DNA of 64,000 nt from Bolinopsis microptera (lineage: Eukaryota; Ctenophora; Tentaculata; Lobata; Bolinopsidae), in NCBI RefSeq assembly GCF_026151205.1, contig NC_087073.1, positions 17,317,837 through 17,381,836 of the forward strand. Direction: 5' to 3'. Position numbers and translations under genes: made by a program. The notes beneath the pieces were generated by a model. It searched no databases. It was not told the origin of the DNA and saw only the letters and a list, made by a program, of their open reading frames with translations. Numbering within the stretch: position 1 is the first letter of the stretch; each line of letters opens with the position of its first letter. Positions 12,501 to 23,649 of the stretch are shown piece by piece.

Positions 12501-14914
12501 CAAACACTCAATCTGACGAAAATGTGGTCGTCATGGTTATAATCGGTTCACAGGACAGTAACCAGGCCCAGGGCCAGGTCCCAGCTGTGCATCGTCAAAT
12601 AATAACACTAAAGATATGTAGACAAGCCACAGGGAAAAGGATGGGACAACTACTTGCACTTTCTATTTCTAGATTTGATTATTTGGAGATTCTATACGAC
12701 AATTCGTTCGTCGAGCAGGAGGTAACACGAGGTAACACGAAGTAAAACTGCAATGGTAAGCTAACAAAATCATCACATTGAGTTAAGTTAGTCCCAGCTG
12801 GCGCATAACGTAATTACTCACTTTTCCATCACGGCAAAACGTTTAAATCCCTGTTTTCCATAAAATAACTGTCGATTAAAAGTTAAGACCAAGAAAAATA
12901 AGAAGAGTTTTAATATTACCTTGCACTGATCATCAGGCATCCAGTACTTCTTGTAGTCTGCGTTAGAAGTGTCTAACTCTGATTTGGAGAGCGGCACACT
13001 CACATTTCTACCAGATGTCTTGGAGAACATACTCTCAAACGGAGTCACCTAAAAAGTAATGTTACAATCTAGTGACATTACCATACAAGGTAATGTTACT
13101 ACGATTAAAATGGGCAAGTAGATAAGATAACCAGATTGAACGATTGAGAAAAGACTCAGCGATAACTACTGGTAGGCATTTCTTGTCAAGCAGAAATACG
13201 TGTGTACATGATAAGATGCATTTTATAGACAAATCTTATTCTATTCATTACAGACTGTAATTGTTATGCTTAGCATATCGGACAAGTTTCATCAAAATTC
13301 GTTATGGTTTTAACTGTTTCTTCGTTCTAACAACTGGAACAAATCCCAACCAAACAATTAAGTACATTTAATAAAATAAACGAACACTGAATAAAACAAA
13401 CAAACACTGAATTGCACAAACCTTGCGAACTTGAGCGATGCTGGGTATGATGGGCGTGGCACTCTCAGGCGAGGGCTCTCTAGCTGGAACACTGGTTCCC
13501 CCAACACTGGCAACAGTGTCGGTACTGGCACTACCACTGGCATTGTCACTGGTACCACTGTTACCACTGTTGGTGTTCCGCACGAAGTCTAGGAAATGTT
13601 TGAGGAATGTGCTCGAGGTTTCGGGGGAAGCACCTCCATCAAAACTCGTCAACTCATTGGGATCCGAGTTAAAGGTGTAATTCGTCATACATTTGAGTAC
13701 TACACTATCTGGGAAGTAGGTTAGAAGTGAAAAAGGTTTCACAATTATTACGTCATGATATATTTGGAAACCATATTATCTGGAACCGTATTATCTGTCG
13801 AACCATATTATCTGGAACCATATTATCTGGAACCATATTATCTGGAACCATATTATCTGGAACTGAATTGAAGATATAATAAAGGTAAAAGTTCTCAGAC
13901 AACTAGTATTTAAGCCAGTCTTAGCTTCTTAGGGTAGGACAATGACATTGCTGGAAATAAAATATAGTGACTATTGCAATATCATTATTTTACTATTACT
14001 TGGAAGTAAAACAAACACAATACGTTAAATAATTTAACTAGAAATAAATAAATACACTGTATAAAAAGTCAACATGAGAGTCACAATTTGAAGTCTTCTG
14101 AAGATGAATATAACGTCTCCATTCCTCTATTCTGCCATAAGCATTTCAAATATTTCACCGCAGTCCTTTGCAACTAACACACCAGTGCCAAACCAAAATA
14201 GGTTCAATGCAATCTTCCTGAGATTAAAATTAAAATTTAATTTAAATTGAAAGTAAAGCTCCATCCCGAATTAAGCTTGAATGATAGTTTAAAACGACTG
14301 GGAGATTAATGTTGGGTATATATCTATGACGTCACCGTTTCTATATTGTATAGTGTATGTGTAAATTTGATAACAATGGTATGTGTTTCACTGTTATACG
14401 CCATATGGAGCATTCAGTTTCAATATCCAGAGTGTCAGATATCATGCAGAATTGAACGTCAGAAACTTCATTTTCAGTTCAAGCTGATGTTATTAGTAAC
14501 CGTACACATTACACGTGCAAAGTGAATTTTTCAAATTAAATCATAATACCATTATAATATCATTACAATATTATCATAAATTTTACAGCTGGCATTACAG
14601 CTGGCATTATACAAGGTCACAGACTCACAGATATGTCACATATGAGTCACAAGTAACGACTGAGTCGAATTTTAGGGTTTGTCGAACTAGAGCACGTGTC
14701 GAACTAGAGCACGTGTCGAACTAGAGCACGTGTCGAACTAGAGCACGTGTCGAACTAGAGCACGTGTCGAACTAGAGCACGTGTCGAACTAGAGCACGTG
14801 TCGAACTAGAGCACAAATAAGTCACATTCCACAAACATACCTTCTGAATGGGTTCGTGTATACACTACACACCGTGTCCTTTATCTGAACTAACTTAGAC
14901 TTCTCTTCAGCCAT
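542..14914 (-). CDS. PIKFYVE: PIKfyve, phosphatidylinositol 3-phosphate 5-kinase (3' end outside window)
   Basis: This lipid kinase makes PI(3,5)P2 from PI3P on endosomes and lysosomes. Ten exons join with GT-AG borders and consistent phase: 14914-14841, 13704-13422, 13048-12920, 12208-12074, 10566-10399, 10058-6981, 6636-6016, 5830-5357, 2019-1630, 796-542. Together they give about 1869 codons. The human protein is about 2100 residues, and the missing C-terminal piece (about 60 residues) would lie left of position 1. Seen in order: a FYVE finger (WMPD, KRRHHCRLCG, LRVCKYC) at about residues 155-215; a DEP-like region (about 279-360); the GroEL/CCT-like region (DMDIRKYVKFKKLL, about 565-850); and the PIP-kinase domain (GGKSG, the lysine in VIKEM, IIDYSLLVG, GIIDYI) in the last two exons. 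All introns are phase 0 except the first (phase 2). The first exon and the odd acceptor of exon 2 (cccagatag) are the least certain parts. Confidence 0.93.
797..1629 (-). other. PIKfyve intron, nothing recognised
   Basis: This intron of about 830 bp lies between two kinase-domain exons. No repeat, RNA gene or further coding segment was recognised in it. Confidence 0.7.
2582..2621 (+). repeat. 20-bp tandem duplication at LINE 5' boundary
   Basis: GTTGATGCCCTTAAAAAACT occurs twice back to back at the truncated 5' end of the RTE-like copy. The second unit runs on in frame into the RT sequence (DALKKLKN). Confidence 0.9.
2582..4182 (+). mobile_element. 5'-truncated RTE-like non-LTR retrotransposon
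   Basis: This is a reverse-transcriptase fragment in a PIKfyve intron, in the opposite orientation to the gene. The frame 2582-3243 carries RT motifs such as [26 protein letters not shown] and GTGQGDIQG. The frame 3240-4175 carries DTDYADDMAML and a C-terminal tail ([22 protein letters not shown]) of the kind found in RTE/BovB-type elements. The two frames are offset by a small indel near 3220, where the copy at 44-47 kb reads through. The endonuclease half is missing. The 3' end, near GAGGAGACC, matches the 3' end of the second copy. The rest of this intron (2020-2581 and 4183-5356) is AT-rich without recognised features. Confidence 0.88.
8175..8318 (-). repeat. 48-bp coding minisatellite inside PIKfyve
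   Basis: Three near-identical 48-bp units plus a partial fourth lie within the large PIKfyve exon. They encode in-frame 16-residue repeats of the type SELSVNINNPHSLSGV at about residues 844-891. They sit in the linker after the CCT-like region, before the C-terminal kinase part. Confidence 0.92.
10586..11602. repeat. 1-kb minisatellite in PIKfyve intron
   Basis: This array alternates a 14-bp unit (GTTACTAAGGTACT) with a 20-bp variant (GTTACTAATACTAAGGTACT), giving a 34-bp higher-order period over about 1 kb. It occupies most of the intron between the FYVE exon (12208-12074) and the exon starting at 10566. The remaining intron DNA to 12073 has no recognised feature. Confidence 0.95.
12209..13421 (-). 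other. PIKfyve introns around the exon at 13048-12920, nothing recognised
   Basis: Apart from the coding exon 13048-12920, the segments 12209-12919 and 13049-13421 contain no recognisable coding, RNA or repeat feature. The introns 6637-6980 and 10059-10398 of the same gene are likewise blank. Confidence 0.6.
13765..13863. repeat. 15-bp minisatellite in PIKfyve intron 1
   Basis: About six units of GGAACCATATTATCT, some slightly diverged, lie just upstream (gene sense) of the second PIKfyve exon. The rest of intron 1 between the two minisatellites is AT-rich without recognised features. Confidence 0.9.
14681..14814. repeat. 17-bp minisatellite with repeated CACGTG E-boxes
   Basis: Eight units of GTCGAACTAGAGCACGT run head to tail, and seven junctions create CACGTG. 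The array ends 26 bp from the donor of the proposed first PIKfyve exon (14841-14914), so it would lie at the very start of intron 1. CACGTG is a palindromic bHLH-type E-box; any regulatory role is inference. Confidence 0.93.
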
Positions 14915-16089
14915 TTTTCCTGTGTGTTAGTGAGTAAGTAATTAAGTAATTAGTGTGTAAGTAATTAGTGTTTAAGTAATCACTATCTGTGACTCTAGTA
15001 ATGAGGTGAGTACCTCTTGAAGTAATCTGAAGTGTGACTGAAATCACATTAGTTTTGTGGCGAAGTTGGATAAGATTGTGTACTGCAAATCATACTTGAA
15101 TTCTGGATCAAACTTGTTTGTAAGAGTTAACATGATTAGAAGCTGGTGAATGGAAATTTAACTAAAAATATCAAGCAAGTAACAACTAACACTCAAACAT
15201 GAACAAACGGAAGCGCAAGCAAATATCTTACAATGCATCTCATATCATAACTATAACATTAACATTAATAAATCCTTGAATCTTAACACTTTTAAAGATC
15301 GATTCAAGCATCAAAAATGAGATCATGTCTGGAGAAACTAAAATGGTCGATATCAGACAATCTTCAAACAACAAAAGCGGATAACAAAAAGATATCACGT
15401 CATCCCATAACAATTAAACCATTTGAAATACTATATATATACCCCAACAAAGTGAACTACAGTCTTTACCACGTCGGCACGAAACAGCACGCCACAGCAC
15501 GACGTGTACCTTTCAAGTTGAAACGGAAATCAGATTGGAGATATGAGAGGAGACGTTCCATGTGATGAACTTTATTCTTTCTGAGCACACAAATGTAGTA
15601 CAAGTGGTCGATGGTGGGGAGATAATGTCCATATTCGTTCTGACAAAAAACCGCTATTTACCACATCCAGCTACAAAGCTGCTCCAAACCTAACTAAAAC
15701 CCAGAACCACTACATCAGACACAAATACAGATCAACTCTCCCCCAGCTACAATCAGCACAACAACAAGAGACAACGCCCCAGAAATATTAGTAACGGAGA
15801 GAGTGAGATACTGACATGTCGACAAATATAGCAGTGACTTTGTCTGCATTATTACAATCTCACAGAGCTAACAATGGACACGAGTTGTATAGACCACGAG
15901 AGAATCTGATGATATTACAATAGTACCATCTTCCACATCTCTCAATAGTATGTACCATGTTGTAGCTCTCAACTCACATTTTCCAGCATATGTTGAGGAG
16001 TGTAATTGTTAAAATGACCCCCTTTTGTGTCCCTCATGAAACTTAAATGCAGCCTAATCGACCATTACAGCGCAAATGAACAATAAATC
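14915..16089. other. Intergenic region PIKfyve / UBL4A-like gene
   Basis: This is the space between the proposed start of PIKfyve and the 3' end of the UBL4A-like gene, which lies on the same strand. It should hold the PIKfyve promoter and 5' UTR and the UBL4A-like 3' UTR. No conserved element was recognised. Direct repeats of TAAGTAATTAGTGT-like sequence occur near 14935-14980. Confidence 0.5.
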
Positions 16090-16461
16090 CTATACAAGGT
16101 TCTCACATACACGCTCAATCTGATTCAAGTTCAACCCCTCCATATACTCAGAATATTTCTTGGTAAACTCGTTCAGGCACCTATCAGGGTCTCCTGATAC
16201 CCCAGCAAAATACTCCCTCAGTTTCAACTCAAACACCGGCAGCTTACTGATCATGACATTAATGGTTACATTGTCAGTGATACTGTACGATTGGACGGAG
16301 CGTTTGTTGTCTAGTTTGGTTCCCTTGTAGATCAGGGTGATTTGTACTGATGTTACACCCAGTTTGAGACTGAGTTGTCGCTTTAGGTCGGAGATCTGGG
16401 TCTGTTCGTTGGTGTGGAGAGAGGCTGTGCGACCTCCTATAACTTTGAAGTTAATGAGCAT
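16090..16461 (-). CDS. UBL4A: Ubiquitin-like protein 4A (Get5) homologue
   Basis: A single-exon gene of 123 residues. Residues 1-73 form a ubiquitin-like fold (ISDLKRQL, YKGTKLDNKRSVQSYSI). The C-terminal part (about 75-123, with LKLREYF and LNLNQIERVCENLV) resembles the TUGIS/BAG6-binding tail of UBL4A. In known animals UBL4A works with BAG6 and GET4 to hand tail-anchored membrane proteins to the GET/TRC pathway in the cytosol. Length fits the family, which is slightly longer in mammals (about 157). The start at 16461 follows directly on CTCGCCAG, which could be a splice acceptor. It lies on the same strand as PIKfyve, about 1.2 kb upstream of it in transcriptional order. Confidence 0.85.
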   Translation of the reverse strand: MLINFKVIGGRTASLHTNEQTQISDLKRQLSLKLGVTSVQITLIYKGTKLDNKRSVQSYSITDNVTINVMISKLPVFELKLREYFAGVSGDPDRCLNEFTKKYSEYMEGLNLNQIERVCENLV

Positions 16462-17054
16462 CTGGCGAGGGTTGTAGCAAGTTTAACAAAAACTAAACTG
16501 CGGAGCTGGACGGTAAGAGAGAGAGATGTACAACACAATGTCACTATATCACCAAGCACATTCCTAGGATAGTAGGAATTGTTAGTATTAGTTATTAAGG
16601 GTATTAACAGCAGAACATTTGAATGGAATGAGAAAAAAAATGTAACGAAAAGTTTTGTAGCAGCCCAGAAAACACGCATTGAATAGATTGGCATCCTATT
16701 CACACAAAATTTGTAAACAGCTCCAAAATAGCACATTGTAGACTTATAGTGGTATCCATTTCACATGTAGAAGTGTGAAAAAGTGGAACACGTACTCAAT
16801 ACTCATTTGCTGATTGAGTTATTGTTAAACATTGAATGTTACATTTTAGTGTAAGTATGGAAACTGGGCTGGAATGCTGGTATGCTGCCAATTATTAAAT
16901 CAAATAAGCAAATAAAGCAATAAAACACGATTCATATTATTTTAAATCATAAATAGAAGTATGTATTAAGTATTTGGAGGGTAGCTGAACGTACAAAATA
17001 CCTAGTTATATATGAAGAGTAGCAATAAGGAACTAGGACTCATAAAGTAACAAT
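16462..17054. other. Intergenic, nothing recognised
   Basis: This is 5' flank of the UBL4A-like gene up to the GGGCAATT element. Short open frames here are AT-rich and unsupported. Confidence 0.5.
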
Positions 17055-18666
17055 GGGCAATTCCACCGTGACGGACACCACGATTTTGCTGTTTTTTAAA
17101 GTTCAAACGAATGTTGTACTCGAGATGTTGTTTATTTATCAGCTCCAACTGTTTATTAGTCCACATTTAACCTTTCTACAGGTTGTGTGAAAATTTCAGA
17201 CCCCTACCATTATTACTTTCTGAGATAGCACCCCTGTGACGGACGTGACGTAAATATGACACTTTTTTTGGGTGTCTACTCAGATGGTACCCAAATTTAT
17301 CTCAAAAAGTTATCTATTGTATCTAATTTGGAATTACAATGATAGAAGAAGGTTTAGGGATTTCTGAGATGCCATTTTCTTAGAGATTGCTCAATTTTTG
17401 TTTGCGTGGCGCCATTTTCAAATTGTGACAGACGTGACTGTGACGGACACACGTTTTTTTTCAATTTTTCCAAATCTTCCACTTGACACTTTTATCTTGT
17501 TCAGTGACATCTACTCTGTATTCATGCCAATTTTTAGGCCTCAAATACCCCCAAGAGGTCTGCAACAGCCAAAATCGTCCATTTTGGGCATACGCTAGGG
17601 TATCAGTCTAGGGGCATCAATTATTTCTCTACTTGAACAAATTTATAACTCTGGTAAAACATTCATCACTGTTCAACGCATCATACTGTTGAGACCATCT
17701 CCTAAAAGTTTCATTACTTTAAGTGTTTAAAATGTGGAAGATATTGAATTTTTACTTCAAAAATATGCGAAAATAGGGTTAAGTCCATTTTTTGTGCCTT
17801 TTACCTCTGAAAAAGTTGTAAGCAAATAAAATGGCAAAAAATCAGTAAATTAAATTATTGAATTGCATATGATGTTATTTGATAGTCTAGTCAACATGGT
17901 CAACACAATCCAACCTTATTTGACTTCTATTTGTCTTGGTTTTAGTCAAAATAATGGAAATATGGATAAAAATGGCTAAAAGTGAGCCGTATGCCCATAT
18001 ATGGGCATATACAAAATTATACATAACTCGGTCATTTTCTGTCCAATTTTTGATTTGACGACATAGTTTTGTTGAGGACGGCCTCAGCTTTAAGAAAAAT
18101 GCCTTTAAAGTCTGTTTAAAGATTTTTTGGAGCATTTTCAAAAAAATGTGACGGACGCGACAAGTTGGGACCCCCCTTAAAAAATTTTTTTCTTAAAAGA
18201 TACAAGCCTGATAATTTCTACGGTACTCCCTTACCTTCAGAAGAGATAGGTTACAGTGGTTTTTTGAATATAAATAGCACTATGTGGCTCTGAAAAAACT
18301 TTTTTGCTTAATTTTGTGACGGACGTGACACCATCTTTGTGGAAATTTTTTAGAAAAAGTATTTGAGTAACGGTTTTGAAACTTTGCATAGCTCTCATTC
18401 TTATGCATATGCCTAAGTGTATGGAATTTCATAGAGAAATATTGCTGCATACCCAAACTATGGCCCTTTGAAAATTTGAACAATTTTTTTCATTTCCGAG
18501 TAGTGTTCCTTTGAATGAGAAAAATCAAAAGTTAACGCAATATGAAACAAAAAACTTTTGTTGACTTGTAAGGTTAAGAGTCTAATGAACATATTTTAAC
18601 CAAAATCAGGTGCCTATCTTAACATTTTTCATTTTCACCAAGTGGAACCTTACCGTGGAATTGCCC
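17055..18666. mobile_element. GGGCAATT element 1: DNA-transposon-like, 1.6 kb, 4-bp TSD
   Basis: The ends are inverted: the left end begins GGGCAATTCCACCGTGACGG and the right end reads GGGCAATTCCACGGTAAGG on the other strand, with the first 12 bases identical. CAAT directly flanks both ends (17051-17054 and 18667-18670), which suggests a 4-bp target duplication. Inside are six copies or near copies of GTGACGGACGTGACA, at 17068, 17236, 17425, 17440, 18148 and 18316. One of these sits in the left terminal region. No credible open frame is present, so it is non-autonomous or decayed. The superfamily is not recognised. It resembles the element at 40884-43325 in end sequence, TSD length and repeated 15-mer. 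Confidence 0.82.
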
Positions 18667-18670
18667 CAAT

Positions 18671-20131
18671 ACATAATATTATCATAATATCAACATTCTT
18701 CACGGGTTGATTATCGAGCTGATTTGAAGACAAAACATGCTCTTATGATCATGAGAAAATCAAATTTATCTGCTTAACAACTTAGGTAAGGAAGTGAATA
18801 TGGTTTATTCTCAGTAGCTTTTGAAGACACCATACAATATTTCTTTGCAGCCAAATAAACAGTTTAAAGAACTCTCTTCAAATAAATATTATGACTTTCC
18901 AACAATATTTTACTTTTTAACAAGTGTTATCAGAAAATTGGAACTTTAATTGGATGTTGATTAAAATCCACAGCTAAATATTACCCCCTTGTATTTTCCT
19001 GGCGATAAAATCATTTTAATGTTACGTCCTTGCTCAATATAAGTTGGTTGGAAATATGAACCAAGCTCCGCCCATACATTTCCATACCAAATTAATTATC
19101 GCACCAGGAATTGACCAAATCTTATGGCAGCTTTTCGATATAAAATCATTTAAAGCCAAATGATGAGTAGCCGGATTTTCGGATTTAAGGTATTATCAAA
19201 CAATGTTAATAGGTGTGCATTAATGTGAAGTCAAAGAACACAACACAACGTTGAAAATACACTCAAAATGAATTCATGGGTATAAAATGTTTAAAAAGTG
19301 AAATAGTTTGACATCTCACATTGAACTCTAGAAAAAACATAATTATGGGACCCATTAGTTGGGCTGAATAACACTTCTTAATTTAGTGAACAACTCTTAA
19401 AAAGGTGCAATTAATTGCATATCAACTGTAACACTATCATTAAACTGATAGTATGATTGGTAATTGTTTGTGTATAACATATCAGTTAAATATTCACCGA
19501 ATTACACAGTTTTCTAAACTTTTCAAACTTTTTAAATAAAATGTGTAATAAAATAATTTTGATATCTATTTTGAATGATATCAATAATCTAACTTGTTTA
19601 ATCAATAATACAAGCACCCACAAGACAGTTCTTGGCCATTAATTAGTCTTTAGGTAAGATTAAAGCAAACAGGGTATTTAATCAGTTAGAGGATATAAAT
19701 TATGGTAACGTTATCATCATATTATCATTAGTCAAGGTCTGAAACACTCTCGGCAACAAGTTGTTTTTCCTTTTTCAATTTTCTTTTCAAATATAAGAGT
19801 ATGAAGAAAGTTCATGAACACAACGTTAACGCATGCAGCAAAACCTTTACAGTAACTGAAATCTGATATCTTCAGATAATTTACGATTAACAAAGAGGTC
19901 TCTTGCACTTTTTCGTTGAAGAGAAGAAAATACTGAAATATTCTTACATAAAAACTACAGGGTCAACTCAACTTCGCCAGGACGTTAAGAAACTTGAGTG
20001 AAACTATTGTCAAAAGTAAAAAAGATTGGGATAATCAAAAGATTTGAACACTGCACTGCATGATATGTGGCATCATCAGGACCTCAAATTAGCAAGGAAA
20101 CTTTTTCAAAAACTGTTTTAGCGACCACCAG
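18671..20131. other. Intergenic, nothing recognised
   Basis: AT-rich DNA between the GGGCAATT element and the 3' end of the zinc-finger gene. It probably includes that gene's 3' UTR. No gene or repeat was recognised. Confidence 0.5.
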
Positions 20132-22502
20132 CTACACAGCAATGTTCTTTTGAAGATGCCAAAACGCCATTGCTGCCAAACCAGTCATTGCATGGAAAAC
20201 ACTAAGGAAGAACCTGGCTCGGTACTCTTCAGAATGTGGCCCAGTGTCTGATCCCTCCTTTTCCAGCAACTCCTCATGACACACAAGCTTCTTTCTCACG
20301 CAGAACTCACTCTCGCTCTGCCCTGTTGTTTGCTCTGCTGTTATTTGTTGTGCTGTACCGCACATTTCTTCCTTTTCATTTCCATCACTCTCAACTGCAA
20401 TACGCTTCTGTTCCCTGACCGCACTCTTTGACAGCAGCAGTAGATTGTACATGGGGTTGTCGGGATCTGGCAGCGAGTCATCTGATCTCTCACGTTTGTG
20501 TGTCTTCCAGTCTGGTCTTGTTATCCCACTCATTGGTAAGTTACTTGTTTCTACAATTTCTTTTATCTTCGGAATAGTTCCAAGGTCAGGGTTGGATTTG
20601 TCCTCTTTTTTGGTGTTTTTGAGAGGTTCCACTTGTACTGTTTCATGAGTGATTGTCCATTTTGAATCAAGATCAATGTAGATGGCATCATCAAGTTTAC
20701 TTAGTGGTGTTTCAACAGGCTTCACTTTCGATTCAGTATCAGAGCATGATTTTGAAAGACAGTCATTGGCTTTCAGAATATCATCCAAAGAAGCTCCTAT
20801 AATGTCACCATGCTTGTTCTGCTTCACATTCTGAAAAAGGGATTGTAAACATGTATGTATGAGTGTTTTCACAATCAAATATCGTGAGAATACAAAACCA
20901 GATAAAACAGGTAATCTTGACTAACAAAGCTCAGACAGGAATCAAAGATATATAATATTTTCATAAATTATTCAAATACATTTCTACTAATTATTACCAA
21001 ATTTAAGAGAGTGAGGTGAGCTTTCTTCTTGTGCTCAATGTAGGAGGCGTGAGTGATGAAGAATTCGCAACAAGTTGCACACTGGATAATTTCACTTTCA
21101 TGATGAGTAGCAGCATGTCTTTTCATTGGCTCTCTCCCGAACACCTTCTGATCACAACGGTCACATGAGTACACTTTCCCAGGAACTGCTTCAGTCGGAT
21201 CATCTTTTATGACGGGTTTTACTGAGGTGCTCTTAACGGTTGTAACCTGGAACATCCACAAATCAAGTTTAGATTGTAGCAAAGATCATACAATTATTAT
21301 CAAAAATATTATGAAAACATTAGCACTTTCAACTTTTCAATTCCAGAAATTACATTTTGAAATCCAACCAACAGAAGTATAAAACTGATTTGTTGGAGTA
21401 AATAAGAAATTAGTTTAAGTTATTCATACCTTGAGAACAGCACTGCACAAGCCATCTTTATCCCAGGCCTTTCCTCGATGTGAAGCACTCATGTGGTCCT
21501 GATACTGAGCGAGCTTATCATACATGCAACCACACAAAGGGCATTGCAATTCCACCCTCTCCCGCATGTCACTGTTCTTAATGAAGGCTTCTATCTCACC
21601 CTGGAGGAGGTTCCTTGTTTAACAATAATGAATTAAGCAGACTTGCCACGAAAGTACCTAAATAATATGTAATTTAGAATAGCACATTGTTTAAAGCTTG
21701 ACATAATAAAATGTAACCTACCACGTCTATGTGAGGTGCCTTTAGGATAGGTGCTGGTCCTGTGTCTGATTGTAAATGGTCATCAAGCAAATGGGCTTCC
21801 AACTCAGTGTGAAATGGGAAGAATTTCATGCACACGCCACAATCAAATGCCTGAAAATGATACAAATTCAATGAAAAGTTTGAAGAGATAACAGATTATG
21901 GACTGACTTCAATGAATTTGTTGCGATGCCACAACAACCAGCGTGTTTTAACTTTTAGCATTAGTGTTGCAAATAAATTATATATATTTGCATTGGATGT
22001 AGTTACCTACTCTTAATTAACATTGGGCAATGGTTTTGTTTACCTGGATCTGAAAGTGCCGGTGCTTTAGATGATTGCTGATATCATGTATAGAGATAAA
22101 AACTTCTCTGCAAATCCCACATTTAAGAAGATTCCTTTTTTCTTCAGACTCATTGCCCTGCAAATCATTTTTCCTGGGTGGAACTCTTCTTTTCTGCTGA
22201 TTGTTGTTGTTGTTGAGTTACATCTCCTGAAAAAAGCCATAATTAATTATTTGTGTAAGACAAACGCGAACGGTTAATCATAATTTGCTCATTATACATT
22301 TTTCTGATTCTAAGTTGACTGCAATATTTAGAGTTTAAATCTGGTTGGCTTAAAATTTGAAAGAGAGAATTGAAAATAAACAGTAGGAGTTGACAAGTTT
22401 TAAACAATAAATATACTCACGAGGGTAAGCCTTCCCAGCTTTTATCCCTGGTCCAACTCGTACATTGAATCTTTGTAGAACAGCAGTACTACCATTATCC
22501 AT
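20132..22502 (-). CDS. Five-finger C2H2 zinc-finger protein (1-nt frameshift in exon 2)
   Basis: Six exons: 22502-22421, 22226-22044, 21850-21722, 21600-21430, 21246-20998, 20830-20132. All later junctions are phase 0. Five C2H2-type fingers are visible: CGIC..HLKHRH (exon 2), CGVC..HLLDDH (exon 3), CPLC..HMSASH (exon 4), CDRC..HAATHH and CATC..HKKKAH (exon 5). The last exon is a long polar tail of 232 residues (KKEDKSNPDL, SDDSLPDPDNPMYNLLLLS), probably disordered apart from a hydrophobic end (FFLSVFHAMTGLAAMAFW). Exons 1 and 2 splice well, but the frame breaks at a run of five A (22168-22172, gene sense) and is open again one frame over; with four A the model is about 503 residues. A role in nucleic-acid binding is likely; the exact family is not recognised. 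Confidence 0.75.
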
Positions 22503-23379
22503 TATCACTCATATGATGCATGACTTACTGAATGAGATAACAAGGAGATTTAGATACATGCACATAACATTGTTAACCAGAATATTACATGTTTCTGCAA
22601 ATGAATTTCAATAAGTAAAACAAAATTTTAAGTAAAACAAAATTTAAATTTTATTGCCATAACAATGAACAATGATATCATAATAAATATAAGTAGACAT
22701 CCGATAATAAACTTGTTAGGTCCAGTACAACCCAAGATGTCGGCCGACTAACAAAATAAAGAAAGCTAGCATGTTCATAGTTTTTCAAACGAGCATACTT
22801 ACAATTTAGGCTGTACGGAAATAGCTTTAATTTTATGTCATATTAAAAACTTTACATCATTTTTTAAAATACAATTTAAATTAAATTTAAACTAAGTATT
22901 TCTGATACCAAGCTTTACTTGCTTAGAATTAGAGGATGGCGAACACAATGTTGATTTCATCATTACTCTAGTTTTAGTTATTTTAAGACTTTTAGTTATT
23001 TTCAAGGCTTTTCCTGGTAGGCACAGGTGAAACTTCACACAGATCCAAAGGATCCTTAGCCATCTTGCCAGTAGAGCTGACTTCTCTGTTGCCTTGTTTT
23101 AGAGATAACACTGTCTAACCACCATTCACAACATACACCAGCTGAGAATACTCAACATCCAGGTAGACTATTATATAGAATATAGACTGGTGCTTGCCAC
23201 CCTGTGGGTCATTGGCCCTCAGCTCTGTGTGCCCAGTAACCACTGTAGCTATATCTTGACCATATGCAAGGTCTTGAGAGTTAAGATGAGGATCAGAAAG
23301 GACGGTAAGGTATCATTTGAAAATGTTCCAAGATTTTCATTAAAGTCTAATAATCAAATAAGATGTGATTACTTCACCC
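22503..23379. other. Intergenic, nothing firm
   Basis: Upstream of the zinc-finger gene. One minus-strand open stretch around 23000-23100 (reading MAKDPLDLCEVSPVPTRKS) could be coding but has no supporting context. Confidence 0.4.
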
Positions 23380-23649
23380 CGGTGGCGTAACGAAGGGCCC
23401 GCTGACCCTGCTGTGGGGGGGGCACCAAATCGTCGTTTGAATGTGGGAAAATTTTGAAAAACTTAACGGAGGTACTAGCAAAACTGCGCGTTTTGCTCTA
23501 AAAACACACCTTTTTAGAGATTTTACCAAAGTATCCTCTAAAATCACATAATTTTTTCAATTATAAGGAGAGGCACCAAAAGGGGAGGGGTGCCAACAAG
23601 GGGGAGCGCTTTTTCGGCGGGGGCGCCAACAGGCAACATTACGCCCCTG
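23380..23649. mobile_element. hAT-type MITE, copy 1 (270 bp)
   Basis: The ends CGGTGGCGTAACG and CATTACGCCCCTG form imperfect terminal inverted repeats of the CAGTGGCGTAAC type. The flanks CTTCACCC (23372-23379) and CTTTACCC (23650-23657) agree in 7 of 8 bases, fitting an old 8-bp target duplication as made by hAT transposases. The body is rich in G/C runs and shares the phrase GGTGCCAACA and a GTTTGAATGTGGGA segment with the copy at 62267-62537. There is no coding potential. Confidence 0.8.

Noticed and set aside
15317..15565. 82-codon basic open frame
   Set aside because: No homology seen and no conserved context; likely chance.
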